Assembly: GCF_949298305.1 (NCBI RefSeq)
Contig: NZ_CASFWU010000091.1
Coordinates: 1 to 10,380, forward strand
Reading direction: 5' to 3'
DNA: 10,380 nt
Source of the DNA: an uncultured Bacteroides sp.
GTDB lineage: Bacteria; Bacteroidota; Bacteroidia; Bacteroidales; Bacteroidaceae
Shown here: one piece after another, positions 6,684 through 10,380 of the stretch
Layout of the letters: every line of letters begins with the position of its first letter
How positions within the stretch are numbered: the stretch's first letter is position 1
The notes under the pieces: model-generated
Told to the model about the DNA's origin: nothing
Seen by the model: the letters and a program-made list of their open reading frames with translations, nothing else
The model's database searches: none
Program-made: the position numbers and the translations under genes

Positions 6684-8663
6684 ATGATGAAAACCAAAGG
6701 ACTACTGACAACGATGGCGCTGGCTGTGGGCATGACGCTCCAGGCGCAGACCAATGAATTTGTTATTCAGACAAAAAAAGTGGGTGCGGAGATTCAGCCC
6801 ACCATGTACGGCCTCTTCTTCGAGGACATCAACTATGCGGCCGACGGCGGCCTGTATGCCGAGCTGGTGAAGAACCGCTCTTTCGAGTTCCCCCAGGCCT
6901 TTATGGGATGGAAGACCTTCGGCCAGGTGACTTTGCTGGACGATGGCCCCTTCGAACGCAATCCGCACTACGTCCGCCTGGCCTACGCCGGCCACCCGCA
7001 CAAGCAGACGGGACTGGACAACGAAGGCTTCTTTGGCATCGGTGTGAAGCAGGGTGCCGAATACCGCTTCTCGGTGTGGGCACGCATCCCCGACGGCAAG
7101 GAAGCCGGTAAGATTCGTGTCGAGCTGGTAGACACCAAGTCCATGGGCGAGCAGCAGGCTTTTGCAACAGCCGAGCTGGCCATCGACTCCAAGGAATGGA
7201 AGAAGTATCAGGTGGTGCTGAAGCCGACTGTCACCAACCCCAAGGCCGTGCTGCGCATCTTCTTGGCATCGCCCCAGACGGTAGACCTGGAGCACATTTC
7301 GCTCTTTCCCGTCGATACCTGGAAGGGACACGAGAACGGCCTTCGCAGGGACTTGGCCCAGGCATTGGCCGACCTGAAGCCGGGTATCTTCCGATTCCCC
7401 GGCGGATGTATTGTCGAGGGAACAGACCTGAATTCGCGCTACAACTGGAAGAATTCGGTTGGTCCCGTTGAAAACCGTCCGCTCAACGAAAACCGTTGGC
7501 AGTACACCTTCCCACACCGATTCTATCCCGACTATTACCAGAGCTACGGACTTGGTTTCTATGAGTTCTTCCAACTTTCGGAAGAAATAGGTGCCGAGCC
7601 GCTTCCCGTCTTGAGCTGTGGTCTGGCCTGTCAGTTCCAAAATCCCAATGCCGAAGCCCATGTGCCCGTTGACCAGTTGGATTGCTACATCCAGGATGCA
7701 ATAGACCTGATTGAGTTTGCCAATGGCGACACCACTACCACCTGGGGCAAGTTGCGTGCTGACATGGGACATCCCGCACCGTTCAACCTGAAGTTTATCG
7801 GAATCGGAAACGAACAATGGGGCAGTGAATACCCCGAACATCTGGAGCCGTTTGTGAAGGCTATCCGTGCGGCCTATCCCGACATCAAGATAGTGGGCAG
7901 TTCAGGCCCTGATTCAGAAGGCAAACAGTTCGACTACCTGTGGCCCGAGATGAAACGTCTGAAGGCAGACCTGGTGGACGAACACTTCTACCGCCCCGAA
8001 TCGTGGTTCCTCAGCCAGGGCGCACGCTACGATAATTACGACCGCAAGGGGCCCAAAGTGTTTGCCGGCGAATATGCCTGCCATGGTAAGGGTAAGAAGT
8101 GGAACCACTTTCATGCTTCGCTGCTCGAAGCTGCCTTCATGACAGGTCTTGAACGCAATGCCGACATCGTCCACATGGCTACTTATGCGCCTCTTTTTGC
8201 CCATGTTGAGGGCTGGCAATGGCGTCCCGACCTCATTTGGTTTGACAACTTACGCTCTGTACGTTCGGTCAGCTACTACGTTCAACAGCTCTACGGACAG
8301 TACAAGGGTACCAACGTGTTGCCGCTGACGATGGACAAACGTCCTGTGACCGGTGCCGAAGGGCAGAACGGCCTCTTTGCCAGTGCCGTGATTGACAAGG
8401 ACAAGAATCAGTACATCGTCAAGGTGGCTAACACTTCGGACAAGGCGCAAGCCATTCAGCTGACCTTCGACGACATGAAGAAGAAAGCCTCGCTGGCTGG
8501 CGGGCGCTGCATTAAGCTGGCTTCTGCTGACCTGGATAAGGATAACAGCCTTGATGCTCCTTCGGCAATCGTGCCCCAAGAGTCGGTTTTGCAGGTCGAA
8601 GGACATAGCGCGCTTGTCGACATCGAACCGAATACATTTGCCGTTTATATCTTTGAATTGTAA
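6684..8663 (+). CDS. GH51 alpha-L-arabinofuranosidase, secreted
   Basis: The 659-residue product has a signal peptide starting MMKTKGLL and ending TLQA, with cleavage expected after Ala21 and release to the periplasm. The start is ATG 6684 or the adjacent ATG 6687; a longer frame from TTG 6636 would put charged residues before the signal and is rejected. MYGLFFEDINYAADGG (about 41-56) is the GH51 N-terminal signature. Residues about 90-212 form an inserted carbohydrate-binding-like beta-sandwich (CBM4_9 type). The TIM barrel carries acid/base Glu377 in GIGNEQWG and nucleophile Glu463 in VFAGEYACH. A C-terminal beta-sandwich (about 540-659) closes the protein. GH51 enzymes are retaining and release alpha-linked arabinofuranose from arabinan side chains and oligosaccharides. 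It follows the GH43 gene by 97 AT-rich bases with no -7 box and is probably co-transcribed. It is positionally equivalent to BT0368. Confidence 0.93.
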   Translation: MMKTKGLLTTMALAVGMTLQAQTNEFVIQTKKVGAEIQPTMYGLFFEDINYAADGGLYAELVKNRSFEFPQAFMGWKTFGQVTLLDDGPFERNPHYVRLAYAGHPHKQTGLDNEGFFGIGVKQGAEYRFSVWARIPDGKEAGKIRVELVDTKSMGEQQAFATAELAIDSKEWKKYQVVLKPTVTNPKAVLRIFLASPQTVDLEHISLFPVDTWKGHENGLRRDLAQALADLKPGIFRFPGGCIVEGTDLNSRYNWKNSVGPVENRPLNENRWQYTFPHRFYPDYYQSYGLGFYEFFQLSEEIGAEPLPVLSCGLACQFQNPNAEAHVPVDQLDCYIQDAIDLIEFANGDTTTTWGKLRADMGHPAPFNLKFIGIGNEQWGSEYPEHLEPFVKAIRAAYPDIKIVGSSGPDSEGKQFDYLWPEMKRLKADLVDEHFYRPESWFLSQGARYDNYDRKGPKVFAGEYACHGKGKKWNHFHASLLEAAFMTGLERNADIVHMATYAPLFAHVEGWQWRPDLIWFDNLRSVRSVSYYVQQLYGQYKGTNVLPLTMDKRPVTGAEGQNGLFASAVIDKDKNQYIVKVANTSDKAQAIQLTFDDMKKKASLAGGRCIKLASADLDKDNSLDAPSAIVPQESVLQVEGHSALVDIEPNTFAVYIFEL

Positions 8664-8674
8664 TTTTTTTCAGT

Positions 8675-8874
8675 AAGAAGTTTGAGAAGTTAAAGAAGTT
8701 AGGAGAACTTATCGTCCGGTTCCAAGCGGGCGGAAATTAAAGCCGATAGATGGGAGAATGAATAAAATGAAGAATTTCCGTAACTTATTATTCAGTGACC
8801 ATTACCCCATTATATAACTATCGGCTTTAACCTCTCTAACTTTCATCACTTCTCTAACTCCTCCTCTAACTTCT
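8675..8874. repeat. Composite inverted-repeat element filling the GH51-GH43 gap
   Basis: Nearly the whole 217-bp gap is one symmetrical structure. The left outer tract has GAAGTT units at 8677, 8686 and 8695 (9-bp period). The right outer tract has the complementary units TCTAACTTT at 8835, TCTAACTCC at 8853 and TCTAACTTC at 8865. Inside these, TTAAAGCCGATAG at 8737-8749 pairs perfectly with CTATCGGCTTTAA at 8818-8830. Further in, ATGGG (8750-8754) faces CCCAT (8806-8810) and TGAATAA (8759-8765) faces TTATTCA (8788-8794). No reading frame of note is present. It could be a degenerate miniature element or a repeated palindromic intergenic unit. As RNA it would fold between two operon genes and could affect processing or stability. 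Confidence 0.7.
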
Positions 8875-8880
8875 ATAAAT

Positions 8881-9855
8881 ATGAATAGTTTTTTTAAGGT
8901 TGTTGTTTTTTTGGTAATTTCTTGTCTGGCAGCTCCTTGTGAGCTGTCAGCTCAAACTGACACCACATTTGTGGCCAGTGGCAATCCGCTGGTGAAGTAC
9001 AAGTATACGGCCGACCCCGGTGCCATGGTGCACGACGGACGAATGTACATCTATGCCGGGCATGATGAATGTCCGCCTCCGGCCGAGCACTATCTGCTGA
9101 ACGAGTGGTGCGTCTTTTCCTCGTCCGACCTGAAAACGTGGACCGAACATCCCGTCCCCTTGCGCGCCAAGGACTTTACATGGGCAAAGGGTGAGGCATG
9201 GGCCAGCCAGGTCATCGAGCGCGACGGCAAGTTTTACTGGTATGTGACGGTAGAGCACGCCACCATCCCCGGCAAGTCCATCGGCGTGGCCGTTTCCGAC
9301 TCGCCCACGGGGCCCTTCGTCGACGCCCGCGGTTCAGCCTTGATAACCAACGACATGACCACCGAGCGCAGCAAAAGCTACTGGGACGATATAGACCCCA
9401 CCGTCTTCATCGACGACGACGGCCAAGCCTATCTGTATTGGGGCAACACCCAGTGCTACTATGCCAAGCTGAAGAAGAACATGATTGAACTGGACGGCCC
9501 TATCGTACCCGTCGACCTGCCCCGTTTCACCGAAGCCCCCTGGCTGCACAAGCGTGGCGACTGGTACTACCTGTCCTATGCTTCCGAGTTTCCCGAGAAA
9601 ATCTGTTATGCCATGAGCCGCAGCATCACCGGCCCGTGGCAGTACAAGGGCGTCCTGAACGAGCTGGCCGGCAACTCCAACACCAACCACCAGGCCATCG
9701 TCGAGTTTGGCGGCCAGTGGTACTTCATCTACCACAATGGTGGCATCAATCCCTCGGGCGGCAGTTTCCGCCGTTCGGTGTGCATTGACCGCCTTTACTA
9801 TAACGAGGACGGTACCCTGAAGCGTGTGCAGATGACGACAGAAGGCATTTGGTAA
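8881..9855 (+). CDS. GH43 arabinofuranosidase-type enzyme, secreted, single domain
   Basis: The 324-residue product starts MNSFFKVVVFLVISC with a signal peptide ending ELSA, with cleavage expected before Gln25. The mature part is one five-bladed GH43 propeller with no extra domain. The catalytic triad is Asp45 (TADPGAMVHDG, base), Asp172 (DDIDPTVFIDDDG) and Glu218 (FTEAPWL, acid). His270 in NTNHQAI corresponds to the conserved propeller-centre His. It lacks the C-terminal domain of the first GH43 and differs from it throughout, so it is not a recent duplicate. This compact type is often an exo-acting or side-chain alpha-L-arabinofuranosidase, but xylan-active members share the fold, so linkage preference cannot be read here. 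It is last in the enzyme operon, followed by a strong terminator. It is positionally equivalent to BT0369. I expect a periplasmic enzyme finishing arabino-oligosaccharides. Confidence 0.87.
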   Translation: MNSFFKVVVFLVISCLAAPCELSAQTDTTFVASGNPLVKYKYTADPGAMVHDGRMYIYAGHDECPPPAEHYLLNEWCVFSSSDLKTWTEHPVPLRAKDFTWAKGEAWASQVIERDGKFYWYVTVEHATIPGKSIGVAVSDSPTGPFVDARGSALITNDMTTERSKSYWDDIDPTVFIDDDGQAYLYWGNTQCYYAKLKKNMIELDGPIVPVDLPRFTEAPWLHKRGDWYYLSYASEFPEKICYAMSRSITGPWQYKGVLNELAGNSNTNHQAIVEFGGQWYFIYHNGGINPSGGSFRRSVCIDRLYYNEDGTLKRVQMTTEGIW

Positions 9856-9876
9856 GGCTCTTTTCAGAGGTTGATT

Positions 9877-9922
9877 AAAACTGCCTATAGGTAATGAACA
9901 GATTGCCCATAGGCAGTTTTTT
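9877..9922 (+). terminator. Strong rho-independent terminator, probably bidirectional
   Basis: AAAACTGCCTAT (9877-9888) pairs perfectly with ATAGGCAGTTTT (9909-9920), and a T-run extends to 9922. The stem continues inward past one mismatch with GGTAAT against ATTGCC (5 of 6 pairs) around a GAACAG loop. It begins 21 bp after the GH43 stop, so it ends the enzyme operon. The A-run on the left side gives a T-run on the other strand, allowing termination both ways. Confidence 0.9.
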
Positions 9923-10113
9923 GTTGCTTGCGGGGAGGAACGTCATTCGGGATGTATGTCGTTGGTTTCTGAAAACTGAGTATTTGAAATTGCCATCTGT
10001 CATCCTACGGTGAAAAGAACATCTTTTGAAGGCGTATGCGATTTAATGTAGGTTTGTTGTAACGGATTTAAAAAGAATTCATAATTTTGCGTACATACAT
10101 TTTTTCATGCTAG
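9923..10113. other. 191-bp gap between the PUL terminator and the helicase gene
   Basis: No gene is visible here. It contains the helicase promoter and one arm (10034-10043, GTATGCGATT) of a 10-bp perfect inverted repeat whose partner (10126-10135) lies inside the helicase coding start. A 6-bp hairpin, AAAAGA/TCTTTT around ACA at 10013-10027, has no obvious meaning. Confidence 0.5.
10082..10089 (+). promoter_or_regulatory. -7 box (TAATTTTG) for the helicase gene
   Basis: TAATTTTG matches TAnnTTTG exactly and ends 24 bp before the ATG at 10114, giving a short leader. A TTTGTTG run at 10053-10059 lies 22 bp upstream of the box and may supply the -33 element at slightly long spacing. The arabinan operator sequence is absent, so this gene is regulated independently of the PUL. 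Confidence 0.55.
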
Positions 10114-10380
10114 ATGGAAGAGCGGAATCGCATACATAGAATTGTGGGGAAAGAGAACCAATCGGATGAGGTGACTTTTATTACAGGTTATCAAGCTGTT
10201 TATTTGGCAAATCTGTTAACGAGGAGGTTGCCGGCAAACGATATTGATAAGCTGACGGCCTCCTTGCAAGATGCACAAGTGGATTTGACCCCTCATCAGG
10301 TAGAAGCGGCTCTGTTTGCGTTCAAATCACCTTTATCTAAAGGAGCAATCTTGGCCGATGAAGTGGGATTGGGTAAAACC
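10114..10380 (+). CDS. SNF2/RapA-like superfamily 2 helicase, N-terminal part only
   Basis: An 89-codon open frame runs off the right edge. The start is fixed by a TAG codon immediately before the ATG in the same frame. A mainly helical N-terminal segment is followed by LTPHQVEAALFAF (58-70), a Q-motif-like element. GAILADEVGLGKT (77-89) then forms helicase motif I (Walker A) in the ADEVGLGKT form typical of SNF2/RapA/HepA-type ATPases. It has no signal peptide and is cytoplasmic. Proteins of this type with a short N-terminus include general RNA-polymerase recyclers and helicase subunits of restriction or phage-defence islands. The sequence PHQVEAALFAFKSPLS reads to me more like the latter group than RapA, which usually has N-terminal Tudor-like domains first. 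The rest of the gene is not visible, so the role is unassigned. Confidence 0.8.
   Translation, partial: MEERNRIHRIVGKENQSDEVTFITGYQAVYLANLLTRRLPANDIDKLTASLQDAQVDLTPHQVEAALFAFKSPLSKGAILADEVGLGKT

Noticed and set aside
6702..7841. 379-codon minus-strand frame opposite the GH51 gene
   Set aside because: It lies fully antisense to a clear GH51 with intact catalytic motifs; length is explained by GC-rich third positions.
8664..8671. T-run just after the GH51 stop as a terminator
   Set aside because: No stable GC-rich hairpin precedes it; the genes on both sides look co-transcribed.
8675..8707. CRISPR-like or tandem repeat array
   Set aside because: Units are 9 bp without spacers and are part of a larger inverted-repeat structure.

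Overview
The window looks like a gut Bacteroides (Bacteroidota) chromosome segment. The evidence is a one-protein hybrid two-component system (HTCS), Bacteroides-type -7 boxes (TAnnTTTG) at every predicted promoter, lipoprotein signal peptides, and a cluster of arabinose-releasing glycoside hydrolases. Gene order and content match what I recall of the Bacteroides thetaiotaomicron arabinan utilisation locus around BT0365-BT0369 (lipoprotein, HTCS, GH43, GH51, GH43). The window is therefore best read as the right half of an arabinan polysaccharide utilisation locus (PUL). That correspondence is from memory, not from a search.

Layout. Positions 1-209 (minus) hold the first 69 codons of a lipoprotein that probably opens the SusC/SusD-type half of the PUL off the left edge. 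Positions 210-604 hold no convincing gene but carry a promoter and a pair of identical 16-bp operator-like repeats. Positions 605-4888 (minus) encode the HTCS sensor-regulator. Positions 4889-5098 are a divergent promoter region with the same operator pair. Three enzymes follow on the plus strand: a lipoprotein GH43 endo-arabinanase (5099-6586), a secreted GH51 arabinofuranosidase (6684-8663) and a secreted single-domain GH43 (8881-9855). A long hairpin terminator (9877-9922) closes this group. A new, unrelated gene then starts at 10114, an SNF2/RapA-type helicase cut by the right edge just after its Walker A motif.

How it works together (inference from family knowledge). The HTCS periplasmic beta-propellers sense arabino-oligosaccharide. 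Its kinase, receiver and AraC-type DNA-binding domains then switch on both flanking transcription units. The lipoprotein side would bind and import arabinan. The GH43 lipoprotein cuts the alpha-1,5 backbone, and the GH51 and second GH43 release arabinose in the periplasm.

Most interesting non-coding signals. (1) A 16-bp sequence, TGTCCGTTTGTCCACC on the coding strand, occurs as a 21-bp-spaced pair 20-21 bp upstream of the -7 box at both promoters flanking the HTCS; this is very probably its operator. (2) A composite inverted-repeat element fills the GH51-GH43 gap. I found no clearly new enzymatic system inside the window; the truncated helicase at the right edge is the only hint of a different system beyond it.
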